DNA of 64,000 nucleotides from JANQRZ01 sp965215165 (GTDB lineage: Bacteria; Bacteroidota; Rhodothermia; Rhodothermales; JANQRZ01), in the NCBI GenBank assembly GCA_965215165.1, contig CBDCCX010000006.1, forward strand, positions 3,162,001 to 3,226,000, read 5' to 3'. Within the stretch, counting starts at the first letter, position 1; each line of letters begins with the position of its first letter. Shown piece after piece: positions 7,073 to 16,624 of this stretch. The translations under genes were made by a program, and so were the position numbers. Below the pieces are notes generated by a model. The model saw only the letters and a list, made by a program, of their open reading frames with translations, had not been told where the DNA came from and did not search any database.

Positions 7073-7981
7073 GTGGCTCGTTCCAATCCGACACTGACTC
7101 CACCCGAGAGCGGGCGCTTCCGCCTTCGCCTCCGCCGTTTGGCCGCCGCGACGCGCAGGCGGCTCCGGGCCGTCGTGGCGCGCGTCCCGTTCGTGCCCCG
7201 TCCGCCGAAGTCCGGACCACCGCCGGCCCCGCGCGCGCCGGGCGACGACGACGCCTACGCGGTGGCGAGAGACCGGATCGAGGCCTTCGTCGGGCGACCC
7301 GTCGGCAGCCTCGCCCTCTACGAGCGGGCGCTCCGGCACCGATCCGTGCTGCGCGGGAAGCCCAACGGCCACCTCCAGAGCAACGAGCGGCTCGAGTTCC
7401 TCGGCGACGCCGTGCTCGGCGTCGCCGTGGCGGAGCGCCTCTTCGCCGCGTTCCCCGACCGCAACGAGGGCTTCCTGACGCGCATCCGCGCCAAGCTCGT
7501 CAACGGCGTCATGCTCGCCGCCTTCGCCGAGGCGCGCGGCCTCGGCGACCTGCTCCTGCTCTCGCCCAACATGGCGCAGGGCGAGGGGCGGAGCAACCCG
7601 ACCATCCTCGCCGACGCCTTCGAGGCCGTCCTCGGCGCGCTCTATCTCGACCTCGGCTTCGACGCGGCCCGCGCCTTCGTCTTCGAGCTGATCGAGGAGT
7701 ACGTGGACCTCGACACGATCTCCGAGCAGCGGAGCAACTTCAAGAGCATGCTCCTCGAGCGCGTGCAGGCCGAGGGGCAGAGGCAGCCCCTCTACCACGT
7801 CGTCGCCGAGGAAGGCCCGAGCCACGACCGCCGCTTCACCGTCGAGGTGCGGGTCGGCGCGCAGCCGCTCGGGTTGGGCAGCGCCCGCTCGAAGAAGCAG
7901 GCCGAGCAGAAGGCCGCCCGCGAGGCGCTCGAGCGGCTCCGCGAAGAAGAAACGGAGGCCGTCGCTGCTGAGAAACAATAG
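7073..7981 (+). CDS. rnc: Ribonuclease III
   Basis: The 302-residue protein has the RNase III signature NERLEFLGDAVL at about residues 103-114, where the acidic residues bind the catalytic Mg ions, and the second acidic cluster ILADAFEAVLGALYLD near residue 175. The C-terminal double-stranded RNA-binding domain covers about residues 222-292, ending in KKQAEQKAAREAL. It cleaves double-stranded RNA in rRNA precursors and regulatory duplexes. The GTG start gives a basic, Pro-rich N-terminal extension of about 60 residues beyond the catalytic domain; no later ATG precedes the domain, so the true start could lie within the extension. Confidence 0.96.
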   Translation: MARSNPTLTPPESGRFRLRLRRLAAATRRRLRAVVARVPFVPRPPKSGPPPAPRAPGDDDAYAVARDRIEAFVGRPVGSLALYERALRHRSVLRGKPNGHLQSNERLEFLGDAVLGVAVAERLFAAFPDRNEGFLTRIRAKLVNGVMLAAFAEARGLGDLLLLSPNMAQGEGRSNPTILADAFEAVLGALYLDLGFDAARAFVFELIEEYVDLDTISEQRSNFKSMLLERVQAEGQRQPLYHVVAEEGPSHDRRFTVEVRVGAQPLGLGSARSKKQAEQKAAREALERLREEETEAVAAEKQ

Positions 7982-8095
7982 GCCCGGCGGCTGTTAAGAC
8001 GTGGCGAGTACAAGACCAGGGCGAGCGCAGGAACGACTCGGCGCTGACCCCGGAATCGACCGCTCCTCGTCCCCCTCGCTCCCGCGCCTCCGACC

Positions 8096-10981
8096 ATGCA
8101 GCTTGCCTCCGACGCCGCCGTTCTCCGCCACCCGGACCGTTTCGAGCGCCGCCACAACGGCCCCGCCGCCGACGGCATCGCCGCCATGCTCGAGGCGCTC
8201 GGGCTGGACTCGCTTGACGCCCTCGCCTCGGCCGCCGTGCCGGACGCGATCCGCACCGACCGGCCGCTCGGCCTTCCCGCCGCGCTCACCGAGGCGCAGC
8301 TTCTGGAACGCGCGCGCGGCCTCGCCGAGCAGAACAGCATCTACCGCTCGTACCTCGGGATGGGCTACGCCGGCACCGTCACGCCGCCGGTGATCCTGCG
8401 CAACGTGTTCGAGAATCCGGGCTGGTACACGCAGTACACCCCGTATCAGGCCGAGATCGCGCAGGGCCGGCTCGAGGCGCTGCTGAACTTCCAGACGGCC
8501 GTCGCGGACCTGACGGGCCTGGAGATCGCCAACGCTTCGCTCCTGGACGAGGGCACCGCCGCCGCCGAGGCGATGAGCATGTTCTTCGGGCACGCGCGAG
8601 GCACGCGCTCGACGTTTTGGGTCGCCGCGAACTGCCACCCGCAGACCATCGCCGTGGTCCGGGGCCGCGCCGAGCCGATTGGCGTGACCGTGGCCGTCGC
8701 CGACCCGGCCGAGTTTGCGTTCGACGACGACACGTTCGGCGCGCTGCTTCAGTACCCGGCGACTGATGGGGCCGTTGAGGATTACGCCGCTGTGTGCGAC
8801 GCCGCGCACGAGGCGGGGGCCTTCGTCGCCGTCGCCACCGACCTGCTCGCGCTCACGATGCTGACGCCGCCCGGCGAGTTCGGGGCGGACGTGGCCGTCG
8901 GCAGCTCGCAGCGGTTCGGCGTGCCGATGGGCTACGGCGGGCCGCACGCCGCGTTCTTCGCCACCACCGACGCGTTCAAGCGCAAGATTCCCGGCCGCAT
9001 CATCGGCGTCTCGGTCGACGCCGACGGCAAGCCCGCGCTGCGGATGGCACTCCAGACGCGCGAGCAGCACATCCGCCGCGAGAAGGCGACCTCGAACATC
9101 TGCACCGCCCAGGTGCTGCTCGCGGTCATCGCCTCGATGTACGCCGTCTACCACGGGCCGGACGGGCTGCAAAAGATCGCGCGCCGCATCCACGGGTTCA
9201 CGCGGCTGCTCGCCGCCGGCCTCGGCCGCCTCGGGCACGCCGTGCTGCACGACGACTACTTCGACACGCTCCGCATCCAGCCGGGCGATGGGTTCGCTGC
9301 CGGCGACCTCCTGAACCGCGCTGCCGACACCGGCATCAACCTCCGCAGCTTCGGCGACGGCACGCTCGGCGTCGCCCTCGACGAGACCGTCGAGATCGGC
9401 GACGTGAACGACCTGCTCGCGGTCTTCGCCGGCACTGCCGCGCCGGGCTTCACCGCCGACGAGCTCGTGGGCGAGATCAGCCTGGACTACGACGGCGCGC
9501 ACGGCCGGACGTCGGACTTCCTGACGCACCCCAACTTCCACCGCTACCGGAGCGAGACCGAGATGCTGCGCTACCTCAAGCGGCTCGAGAACCGCGACCT
9601 CTCGCTCGCCCACGCGATGATCCCGCTCGGGAGCTGCACGATGAAGCTCAACGCGGCGGCCGAGATGATCCCCGTCACCTTCCCCGGTTTCTCGGACCTC
9701 CACCCATTCGCACCCGTGTCGCAGGCCGCCGGCTATCACGAGATGATGGACGAGCTGCGCGCCTGGCTCGCCGAGATCACCGGCTTCGCCGCCGTCAGCC
9801 TGCAGCCCAACTCCGGCGCGCAGGGCGAGCTGGCCGGCCTGATGACGATCCGTGCCTACCACCTCTCGCGCGGCGACACCGAGCGGACCGTCTGCCTCAT
9901 CCCGTCGAGCGCCCACGGCACGAACCCCGCGAGCGCCGTCATGGCCGGCATGGAGGTCGTCGTCGTCAAGTCCGACGAGCGCGGCAACGTAGACATGGCC
10001 GACCTGAAGGCCAAGGCCGAAGAGCACGCCGACCGCCTCGCCGCGCTGATGATTACCTACCCGAGCACCCACGGCGTCTTCGAGCGGACGATCAGGGAGA
10101 TCGCCGAGATCGTCCACGCGCATGGCGGGCTGGTCTACATGGACGGCGCGAACATGAACGCGCAGGTCGGGCTGTGCCGGCCGGGCGAGTTCGGGATGGA
10201 CGTCTGCCACCTCAACTTGCACAAGACGTTCTCGATTCCGCACGGCGGCGGCGGGCCGGGCATGGGGCCGATCTGCTCGACCGCAGCGCTCGCCCCGTTC
10301 CTGCCGGGCCACCCGGTCGTGGAGAACGTCGGCGGCACCGACGGCATCGCGCCGATCTCCGCCGCGCCCTGGGGCAGCGCCTCGATCCTGCTGATCTCGT
10401 GGGCCTACATCGCCATGATGGGCGGGCCGGGGCTGACGCGGGCAACCGAGTTGGCGATCCTCAACGCCAACTACATGGCACGGCGGCTCGAAGGTCACTA
10501 TGACGTCCTCTTCCGCGGGCCGGAGGGCTGGGTCGCCCACGAGTTCATCCTCGACCTCCGCCCGTTCTCGAATGCCGGCGTCACCGCCGAGGACGTAGCG
10601 AAGCGCCTGATCGACTACGGCTTTCACGCGCCCACGATGTCGTGGCCCGTCGCCGGCACGCTGATGGTCGAGCCGACCGAGAGCGAGGCGAAGGACGAAC
10701 TAGACCGCTTCTGCGAGGCGATGATCGCGATTCGCTCCGAGATTCAGGAGGTCGAGTTGGGCGTCGTGGATGTGGAGCAGAGCGCGCTCCGGCACGCCCC
10801 CCACACCGCCGAGACCGTCACGGCGGATGAGTGGGACCGGCCGTACAGCCGGCAGCAGGCGGCGTACCCGGCGGCGTGGACGCGCGAGGCCAAGTTCTGG
10901 CCGTCCGTCGGCCGTGTGGACAACGCCTGGGGCGACCGCAACCTCGTCTGCTCCTGCCCGCCCGTCGAGGCGTACGAGTAG
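8096..10981 (+). CDS. gcvP: Glycine dehydrogenase (aminomethyl-transferring), glycine cleavage system P protein
   Basis: The 961-residue single-chain P protein has both halves of the family: an N-terminal half starting with the RRHNGP motif near residue 18 and a C-terminal half carrying the pyridoxal-phosphate lysine in LNLHKTFSIPHGGGGPG near residue 710. It decarboxylates glycine and passes the aminomethyl group to lipoylated GcvH. The length is normal for the fused form. gcvT and gcvH are not in the window, and no glycine riboswitch-like structure is evident in the 114-base leader. A palindromic repeat follows the stop codon. Confidence 0.98.
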   Translation: MQLASDAAVLRHPDRFERRHNGPAADGIAAMLEALGLDSLDALASAAVPDAIRTDRPLGLPAALTEAQLLERARGLAEQNSIYRSYLGMGYAGTVTPPVILRNVFENPGWYTQYTPYQAEIAQGRLEALLNFQTAVADLTGLEIANASLLDEGTAAAEAMSMFFGHARGTRSTFWVAANCHPQTIAVVRGRAEPIGVTVAVADPAEFAFDDDTFGALLQYPATDGAVEDYAAVCDAAHEAGAFVAVATDLLALTMLTPPGEFGADVAVGSSQRFGVPMGYGGPHAAFFATTDAFKRKIPGRIIGVSVDADGKPALRMALQTREQHIRREKATSNICTAQVLLAVIASMYAVYHGPDGLQKIARRIHGFTRLLAAGLGRLGHAVLHDDYFDTLRIQPGDGFAAGDLLNRAADTGINLRSFGDGTLGVALDETVEIGDVNDLLAVFAGTAAPGFTADELVGEISLDYDGAHGRTSDFLTHPNFHRYRSETEMLRYLKRLENRDLSLAHAMIPLGSCTMKLNAAAEMIPVTFPGFSDLHPFAPVSQAAGYHEMMDELRAWLAEITGFAAVSLQPNSGAQGELAGLMTIRAYHLSRGDTERTVCLIPSSAHGTNPASAVMAGMEVVVVKSDERGNVDMADLKAKAEEHADRLAALMITYPSTHGVFERTIREIAEIVHAHGGLVYMDGANMNAQVGLCRPGEFGMDVCHLNLHKTFSIPHGGGGPGMGPICSTAALAPFLPGHPVVENVGGTDGIAPISAAPWGSASILLISWAYIAMMGGPGLTRATELAILNANYMARRLEGHYDVLFRGPEGWVAHEFILDLRPFSNAGVTAEDVAKRLIDYGFHAPTMSWPVAGTLMVEPTESEAKDELDRFCEAMIAIRSEIQEVELGVVDVEQSALRHAPHTAETVTADEWDRPYSRQQAAYPAAWTREAKFWPSVGRVDNAWGDRNLVCSCPPVEAYE

Positions 10982-11002
10982 CGGCGCGGGGGCCGAGACC
11001 TC

Positions 11003-11030
11003 ATAGGGGCGACCGGCCGGTCGCCCCTAC
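11003..11030. repeat. GC palindrome copy (REP-like)
   Basis: TAGGGGCGACCGG/CCGGTCGCCCCTA is a perfect 26-base palindrome (11004-11029), preceded by A and followed by C. Related copies are at 34402-34429 and 39331-39357. It lies in the gap after gcvP and supplies the stop codon of the converging frameshifted gene. Confidence 0.8.
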
Positions 11031-11247
11031 GGTTCCAACGTGCGCTGGGGCAGCGGCGTGTTGAGCGCTCGGGCAAGGCGGATTTTCACGTCGACTCCGT
11101 CGAGCGAGGGCGACGGCCACACGCCGAGGGCGATGCTTCCTGATAGAGGGCCTCCACGATACGCCGGTTGTGCTCGAAGTCGGGCGGGGTCCGGCGGATG
11201 CGCTCGCGCTCGAAGGCGGCGACGCGCTCGAAGTCGGGTCGGATCAT
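11027..11247 (-). pseudogene. Small conserved-type gene with an apparent frameshift
   Basis: ATG at 11247 opens a frame reading MIRPDFERVAAFERER, then RIRRTPPDFEHNRRIVEALYQEA. At about 11131-11136 the protein-like reading moves to another frame, ALGVWPSPSLDGVDVKIRLAR then ALNTP, ending at TAG 11027-11029. Joined, the two parts give a ~73-residue product with a coherent charged N-terminal half and a hydrophobic C-terminal half; unjoined, the first frame ends in low-quality Arg/Ser/Thr sequence at 11086. I recall similar ...EALYxEA..LGV.P..DPLEGIEVDxRLAR... small proteins in related genomes but can name no function. A one-base indel (mutation or sequencing error) explains it. Confidence 0.55.
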
Positions 11248-11311
11248 GGCGGTGCTACGCTCGCCGGGCCGGTGGGGTCCGTTTACCCAGTCGGGCAGCG
11301 GACGCGGGTGG

Positions 11312-11318
11312 TAGCTTC
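11312..11318 (+). promoter_or_regulatory. Putative -10-like element before the sspB-like gene (TAGCTTC)
   Basis: TAGCTTC lies 40 bases before the ATG at 11359, almost the same spacing as the TAnCTTG motifs before rnc and pdxJ. It would serve the whole six-gene defence cassette. Confidence 0.25.
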
Positions 11319-11358
11319 CGGGCACGCGCTCCCGTCTCCTCGTTTCCCCCGCTTCGGC

Positions 11359-12291
11359 ATGGCAGTCCGGCCCTCGTTCTCCGGTCACGAGACGTTCCCC
11401 CTCCGCTTCGGCTGGCTGAAGAAGGCCCTCGACGCAGCGACCGATGACCCGTTCATCTTTGGCGATGACACGGCGATTGCGCGCTTTGGCGTCGGAAAAA
11501 ATATGGTCCGTGCGATCCGGTATTGGACGGGGGCGGCGGGTGTGCTCGAAGCGGGAGAAGAGCGCGGCTCGATGCGGCCGACGGCGCTCGGTCGGTACCT
11601 CTTCTCGGATGACGGGGCCGACCCGTTCATGGAGGACGCGGGCACGCTCTGGCTTCTGCACTGGTACCTCTGCCGCGCGCCGGAGCCGGCGACGCTGTGG
11701 CACTTCGTCTTCGGCCACTGGCACGGGGCCGCGCTCGACTTCGACCTCATCGAAGACGCCCTCGAACCGTGGGTGCAGAAACACGCGAACGGAGCGGGGT
11801 GGCCGTCGGAGGCGACGCTCAAGCGCGACTTGCTCTGCCTCGTCGGCACCTATGCCCGGCCGACCTCGGCGCGCGGCTCCGTCGAGGACCGGCTCGGCAG
11901 CCCGCTCGCGGACCTCGGCCTCGCGCAGCAGACGCCGTCGGGACCGAGGCTGCGGCGGGGGGCACCGCGCGCGCTGCCGCCGTGGGTGTTCGTCTACGCC
12001 GTGCTCGACGTGTGGGCGCGGCGCGCGCCGAAGCGGAGGACCCTCGCGCTCCACGATGTGCTTCACGCCGCCGGTAGCCCCGGCCGTGTTTTCCTCCTCG
12101 ACGAGGCCGAAGCGTTCGACCTCATCCGCCGGGTCGAGGAGATGGGCGACGCCCCGTTCAGCTACCGCGACACCGCCGGCATCCGGCAGCTCTACCGCAC
12201 CGACGCTCCCCTCGACCCGAACGGCGCGCTCGAACGGCACTACAGCCACCCGTGGCTGGACGCCTCGCTCTCCGAAGTCACCCCCGCATGA
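11359..12291 (+). CDS. sspB: DUF4007 protein, SspB-like component of DNA phosphorothioation
   Basis: From ATG 11359 the 310-residue protein opens with PSFSGHETFPLRFGWLKKAL (residues 5-24), the hallmark start of DUF4007 proteins; upstream in-frame sequence is not protein-like. In the Ssp phosphorothioation system the DUF4007 protein SspB is, to my recollection, the DNA nickase that opens the backbone so that sulfur can be inserted. The gene is followed with ATGA overlaps by a large ATPase and a PP-loop sulfurtransferase, the sspB-sspC-sspD order. No cysteine desulfurase (sspA) is adjacent; a housekeeping IscS/SufS could supply sulfur. The assignment rests on family plus gene order. Confidence 0.78.
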   Translation: MAVRPSFSGHETFPLRFGWLKKALDAATDDPFIFGDDTAIARFGVGKNMVRAIRYWTGAAGVLEAGEERGSMRPTALGRYLFSDDGADPFMEDAGTLWLLHWYLCRAPEPATLWHFVFGHWHGAALDFDLIEDALEPWVQKHANGAGWPSEATLKRDLLCLVGTYARPTSARGSVEDRLGSPLADLGLAQQTPSGPRLRRGAPRALPPWVFVYAVLDVWARRAPKRRTLALHDVLHAAGSPGRVFLLDEAEAFDLIRRVEEMGDAPFSYRDTAGIRQLYRTDAPLDPNGALERHYSHPWLDASLSEVTPA

Positions 12292-15200
12292 CTGACGCTA
12301 CGCCTACCCCCGCCGTCTCGATTCGCGGGCGCTTTCGGCGCTCCGTGGACCTCGCCCGCGACGTCTACGCCGACGGCCCGCTCGACGGCTACGTCGTCAC
12401 GGTGACGGCGCGGCAGACGGTCCGCCGCCTCGCCCGCGCGCTGCGTGATGCCGACGCGCCGCGCGCGTGGTCCGTGGTCGGACCCTACGGCGGCGGCAAG
12501 AGCGCGTTCGCTCTCTTCGCGGCGCGGCTCCTCGGCGGGCACGACGACGCGGGTGAGCGATTAGCTGGGGCCGACGCCGAGGCCGCGGCGATGTTGGGCG
12601 AGGCACGCGGCGGGGCGTTCTGCCCCGTGCTCGTCGGCGGCTCCCGCGAGCCGCTCGGGACGGCCCTCCTGCGCGGGCTGCACCGGGCGGCCTGCCTCAA
12701 CGCCGACGCACTCGGCACGCTCGCGGACGAGGCGGAGACGTTGCTCGAAGAAGCGGAGGCTGGAACGCCGCCGACGGAGCGGAACGTCACCGAGCTCTTC
12801 GAGCGAGCGGCGGAGGCAGTCCACGACGCGACGGGCGGCGGGTTGTTCGTCGTCGTGGACGAGCTCGGGAAGCTGCTCGAGTACGCCGCGCTCCACCCCG
12901 ACGCGTCGGACCTCTTCGCGCTGCAACGCCTTGCCGAGCGCGCCGCCCGCAGCGACGTGGACGCGCCCGATCCGAAGCGCCCGCCGCTCCTCCTCCTCAC
13001 GATCCTCCATCAGGCGTTCGACCGCTACGCGGGGTCGCTCCCGCCGGAGCAGCGCGAGGAGTGGCGCAAGGTGCAGGGCCGGTTCGAGGACGTGGCCTAC
13101 GCCGAGCCGGTGGACGAGACGCTGCGTCTGCTGAGCGAGGCGATCCGGACCGAAGCTCCCGTCGAAGCCGACGGCGTAGTGGACGCTGTGCTCGGCGCGG
13201 CGCGGCTGCCCGAGCGCGTGGACCGGGACGCCGCGCGGCGGCACCTCGCCGGGGCTCTCCCGCTCCACCCGGCCGTGAGCGTGCTCGTCGGGCCGCTCTT
13301 CCGGCGGATGGCGCAGAACGAGCGGACGCTCTTCGCCTTCCTCGCCTCCGGCGAACCGCTCTCGTTCCTCGACGTCGTGCGCAGCGGCGAGACGCTCTAC
13401 CGGCTCGACCACCTCTACGACTACCTCACCGGCGCGCTCGGGGCGAGCCTCACGCGCGGCGCCGCCGGGCGGCTGTGGGCCGAGACCGAGGCCGCGCTCG
13501 GCAGCCTCGACGCGCCGACGCCGCTCATGGTGCGCCTCGTCAAAACAATTGCGCTGCTCGACTTCGCCGGCGACCTCGCCGGGCTGCGTGCCTCGCCCGC
13601 CCTTCTCGAAGCCGCTGCCGATGCCGAACCCGATGCCGTCCGCGACGCGCTCGATGCGCTCGTCAAGAGCCGCGTCGTGATCCACCAAGTCCACCTCGAC
13701 CGCTACCGCGTCTGGCAGGGGAGCGACTTCGACCTCGGTGCCCGCCTCGCGGCGGCCTACGCCGAGCTCCCGCCCGCCCGGCCCCTCGCCGAAATGCTGG
13801 CCGAGGCGCTCCCGCCCGCGCCCGTCGTCGCCCGGCGGCACTCCTACAAGACCGGCACGACGCGTGCCTTCGCCGTCCGCTACGCGACCGAGACCTCGTG
13901 GCGGGCTGCGTTGGAGCCGGACGAGGACGAGCGCGCCGATGGGCAGATCGTCTACGTGCTCCCGGACAGGATGCTGTCCGAACCGGAGACCGAAGCGCTG
14001 CATGACGAGCTTGCCGCGGCCTCCCACGATCCGATGACGTTCTTCGCCGTGCCCGACGGCGTCGGCGGGCTGCGTGAGCGCGTTCGCGAGCTCGCCGGGC
14101 TGGACTGGGTGCGGGAGCACGCGGAAGAACTGGAAGGCGATGCCGTGGCCCGCCGCGAGCTCGACGCCCGCCGCGCCGCCACCGCCTCCCGCATCGAAAC
14201 CGCCCTCGACGCCCTCCTCCGCCCCGACGCCGAGGGCGGGCGGCCCTGCACGTGGATTCACCGGGGCGAGCGGCTGCGCTTCGACAGCGAGCGCGAGATG
14301 CAGCAGACGCTCTCCGCCGCCTGCGCCGGCGCGTTCCCTGACACCCCGGCGATCTGGAACGAGCTCGTCAACCGCCACAGCCCGTCGTCGAGCGCGGTGC
14401 GGGCGCTCAAAGAGCTGCTCGTCGCGCTCATCGAAGAGTCCGACGAGGAGGGTCTGGGGTTCGAGGGCTACCCGGCTCCCTACGGCCTCTACCTCTCGAT
14501 CCTCGCCTCGACGGGGATGCACCGCGAGATCGCGCCCGGCATGTGGGCCGTGGCTCCGCCCGAGGACGAGCACGCCGGGTGCCGCGCCGCGTGGGACGCC
14601 ATCTTCGAGACGCTTCAAGGTGGCAGCGGGCAGCGCGTCGGCGTCCCCGACCTCTACGCCCGCCTCATGGACCCACCGTTCGGGATGCGCGAAGGGCTGC
14701 TGCCGATCTTTCTCGTGGTGGCGCTGAAGTACGCCGAGCGCGACGTGGCAGTCTATCAGGACGACACGTTCGTTCCCGCGCTTGGACTCGCCGAAGTCGA
14801 ACTCCTGCTGCGCGTGCCGGAGAAGTTCGAGGTGCAGTGGGTGGCGCTCGAAGGCGGGCGCAAGGAGGTGCTCGGCGCGCTTGCTCCCGTCGTCGGTTTG
14901 CCGGAGACGACCGAAGACTTGTTGCCGGTCGTGGTCCGGCTGCTCGGGCTCGTCCGCGACCTCCCGGCATACACGCAGCAGACGGCGACGCTCTCGGACC
15001 GGACGCTCCGCGTGCGCGAGGCGCTGCGGCACGCCGTCGAGCCGGCGACGCTCCTCTTCGGCGCGCTCCCCGAAGCCTGCGGGCTGCCCTCATTCCTCTC
15101 CCGGCCCCACGTCGAAGACGGCGAGCCGACCGCGTTCGCCGCCGCGCTTCGCGCCGCGCTGACCGAGCTCGGCGGGGCCTACGATGCCCTCCTCGCCGAG

Positions 15201-15776
15201 ATCGAAGACGCGATTGCCGAGGCGTTCGGCCTCCGCACCGAGGACCGGCAGGCGCGGCGGCATGAGCTTAACACCCGCGCCTTGCCCGTGCTGCCGGAGG
15301 CGACGCAGACCAACCTCCGCGCCTTCCTCGTCCGCGCCACCGACGCCGCGCTCGACCCACAAAGCTGGCTAGAGTCGCTCGCCGCCCTCCCGACGAAGCG
15401 CCCGCCCGCGCATTGGGTGGACGCTGACCGGGGGCGGTTCGCCGCAGGCCTCCGCGAGATCGCCCGGCGGTTCCGCACGCTCGAACCTATCGTCTTCGAG
15501 ACCTCCGGCGACGGCGAGGTGGGTGAACCCGAGACGGTGCACCGCGTCCGCCTCGGCGTGACCGAGCTTTACGAGGCCGAGCAGGAAGGCGTGGTGAGTG
15601 TGCGGAAGGATGAAGAAGAGGACGTCAGCAACCTCGTGTCGCACCTTGAGCGGGAACTCACGAGTTTCTGCGGCGGCCTTAGTTTAGACGCGAAGCTGAC
15701 TGCCCTCGGACGGGTGATGCGGCGGCTGCTTCGGGAACGCGACGAGACTCTTCAAGAAGACGAGGCAGGAGCATGA
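12288..15776 (+). CDS. sspC: Large P-loop ATPase, SspC-like
   Basis: The ATG overlaps the preceding TGA (ATGA), which fixes the start. The 1162-residue protein carries a Walker A motif GPYGGGKS at residues 65-72 and a Walker B strand LFVVVDE at 186-192 followed by LGKLLEY. The rest is long and helical with no other catalytic motif I recognise; the last 60 residues are acidic and end in a basic helix. Its place between the DUF4007 gene and the PP-loop gene matches SspC, the ATPase of single-strand phosphorothioation, which probably couples DNA handling to sulfur transfer. BREX BrxC ATPases are a distant alternative but no pglX, pglZ or brxL is present. Confidence 0.75.
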   Translation: MTDATPTPAVSIRGRFRRSVDLARDVYADGPLDGYVVTVTARQTVRRLARALRDADAPRAWSVVGPYGGGKSAFALFAARLLGGHDDAGERLAGADAEAAAMLGEARGGAFCPVLVGGSREPLGTALLRGLHRAACLNADALGTLADEAETLLEEAEAGTPPTERNVTELFERAAEAVHDATGGGLFVVVDELGKLLEYAALHPDASDLFALQRLAERAARSDVDAPDPKRPPLLLLTILHQAFDRYAGSLPPEQREEWRKVQGRFEDVAYAEPVDETLRLLSEAIRTEAPVEADGVVDAVLGAARLPERVDRDAARRHLAGALPLHPAVSVLVGPLFRRMAQNERTLFAFLASGEPLSFLDVVRSGETLYRLDHLYDYLTGALGASLTRGAAGRLWAETEAALGSLDAPTPLMVRLVKTIALLDFAGDLAGLRASPALLEAAADAEPDAVRDALDALVKSRVVIHQVHLDRYRVWQGSDFDLGARLAAAYAELPPARPLAEMLAEALPPAPVVARRHSYKTGTTRAFAVRYATETSWRAALEPDEDERADGQIVYVLPDRMLSEPETEALHDELAAASHDPMTFFAVPDGVGGLRERVRELAGLDWVREHAEELEGDAVARRELDARRAATASRIETALDALLRPDAEGGRPCTWIHRGERLRFDSEREMQQTLSAACAGAFPDTPAIWNELVNRHSPSSSAVRALKELLVALIEESDEEGLGFEGYPAPYGLYLSILASTGMHREIAPGMWAVAPPEDEHAGCRAAWDAIFETLQGGSGQRVGVPDLYARLMDPPFGMREGLLPIFLVVALKYAERDVAVYQDDTFVPALGLAEVELLLRVPEKFEVQWVALEGGRKEVLGALAPVVGLPETTEDLLPVVVRLLGLVRDLPAYTQQTATLSDRTLRVREALRHAVEPATLLFGALPEACGLPSFLSRPHVEDGEPTAFAAALRAALTELGGAYDALLAEIEDAIAEAFGLRTEDRQARRHELNTRALPVLPEATQTNLRAFLVRATDAALDPQSWLESLAALPTKRPPAHWVDADRGRFAAGLREIARRFRTLEPIVFETSGDGEVGEPETVHRVRLGVTELYEAEQEGVVSVRKDEEEDVSNLVSHLERELTSFCGGLSLDAKLTALGRVMRRLLRERDETLQEDEAGA

Positions 15777-16618
15777 GACACGTATTGGGTGTCAGCGGCG
15801 GCAAAGACAGCTCGGCCCTCGCTATCTATTTGAAAGACCCGGAGCGGTGGCGGAAAGTGCTCGGCAAGAACTGCGACACGCCGCGCGAGCCGGTGCTGGA
15901 CATGGAGTACGTGTTCTGCGACACCGGCAAGGAGCTTGACGAGACGTACAGCTACTTGCACGAACTCGAAGTCTTCCTCGGCAAGCCGATCACCTACCTG
16001 AATCCCGACCGCGACTTCGACCACTATCTCGAACTCTACCGGGGCTACCTGCCGAGCGCGAACATGCGGTGGTGTACCCGGATGCTCAAGCTCAAGCCCT
16101 TCGAGGAGCACATCGGCGACGACGCCGTGGTGAGCTACGTCGGCATCCGTGCCGACGAAAATCGCTCCGGCTACATCACCACGAAGCCCAACATTACGCC
16201 CGTCTTCCCCTTCAAAGAGGACGGCATCGAGAAGGCCGACGTGTTCCGCATTCTGGAAGAGAGCGGCGTCGGCGTACCCGACTATTACAAGTGGCGCACG
16301 CGGAGCGGCTGCTACTTCTGCTTCTTCCAACGGCGCAGCGAGTGGGTCGGCCTCAAAGAGCGCCACCCGGACCTGTATGAGAAGGCGAAGGCTTACGAGA
16401 AGATCGACGAGGAGACGGGCGAGCACTTCACGTGGTCAACTACGGAATCGCTCGTCGAGCTTGAAAGTCCTGAGCGAATGGCTGCGATCATGGGTGATGT
16501 GGAGAAGCGGAAGGAACGGCTGAAAAAGAAGCCTCAGAAGCAAACGCTGATGCAGATGCTCGATGAGCTTCGTGAACTGGAAGACGACCAAGCCGGCTGC
16601 AACATCTGCCACCTCTAA
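15773..16618 (+). CDS. sspD: PP-loop ATP pyrophosphatase / PAPS-reductase family protein, SspD/DndC-like
   Basis: The ATG overlaps the previous stop (ATGA). The 281-residue product starts with the PP-loop SGGKDSSA (residues 8-15), which binds ATP and releases pyrophosphate to activate the substrate. Cysteines at MRWCTR (about 99), SGCYFCFF (about 181-184) and the terminal CNICHL could carry an iron-sulfur cluster or sulfur relay, as in DndC. In Dnd and Ssp systems this enzyme activates or delivers sulfur for the DNA backbone. Gene order B-C-D and tight overlaps support SspD over assimilatory PAPS reductase. The downstream gene follows after 56 bases with a small hairpin. Confidence 0.82.
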   Translation: MRHVLGVSGGKDSSALAIYLKDPERWRKVLGKNCDTPREPVLDMEYVFCDTGKELDETYSYLHELEVFLGKPITYLNPDRDFDHYLELYRGYLPSANMRWCTRMLKLKPFEEHIGDDAVVSYVGIRADENRSGYITTKPNITPVFPFKEDGIEKADVFRILEESGVGVPDYYKWRTRSGCYFCFFQRRSEWVGLKERHPDLYEKAKAYEKIDEETGEHFTWSTTESLVELESPERMAAIMGDVEKRKERLKKKPQKQTLMQMLDELRELEDDQAGCNICHL

Positions 16619-16624
16619 ACGCGA

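Noticed and set aside
7994..10627. An 877-codon minus-strand open frame
   Set aside because: It lies antisense to gcvP, whose active-site lysine and full length are clear. Long antisense frames are expected at this GC content.
12561..15032. An 823-codon minus-strand open frame opposite the SspC-like ATPase
   Set aside because: No recognisable motif, and the plus-strand frame has Walker motifs and ATGA couplings at both ends.
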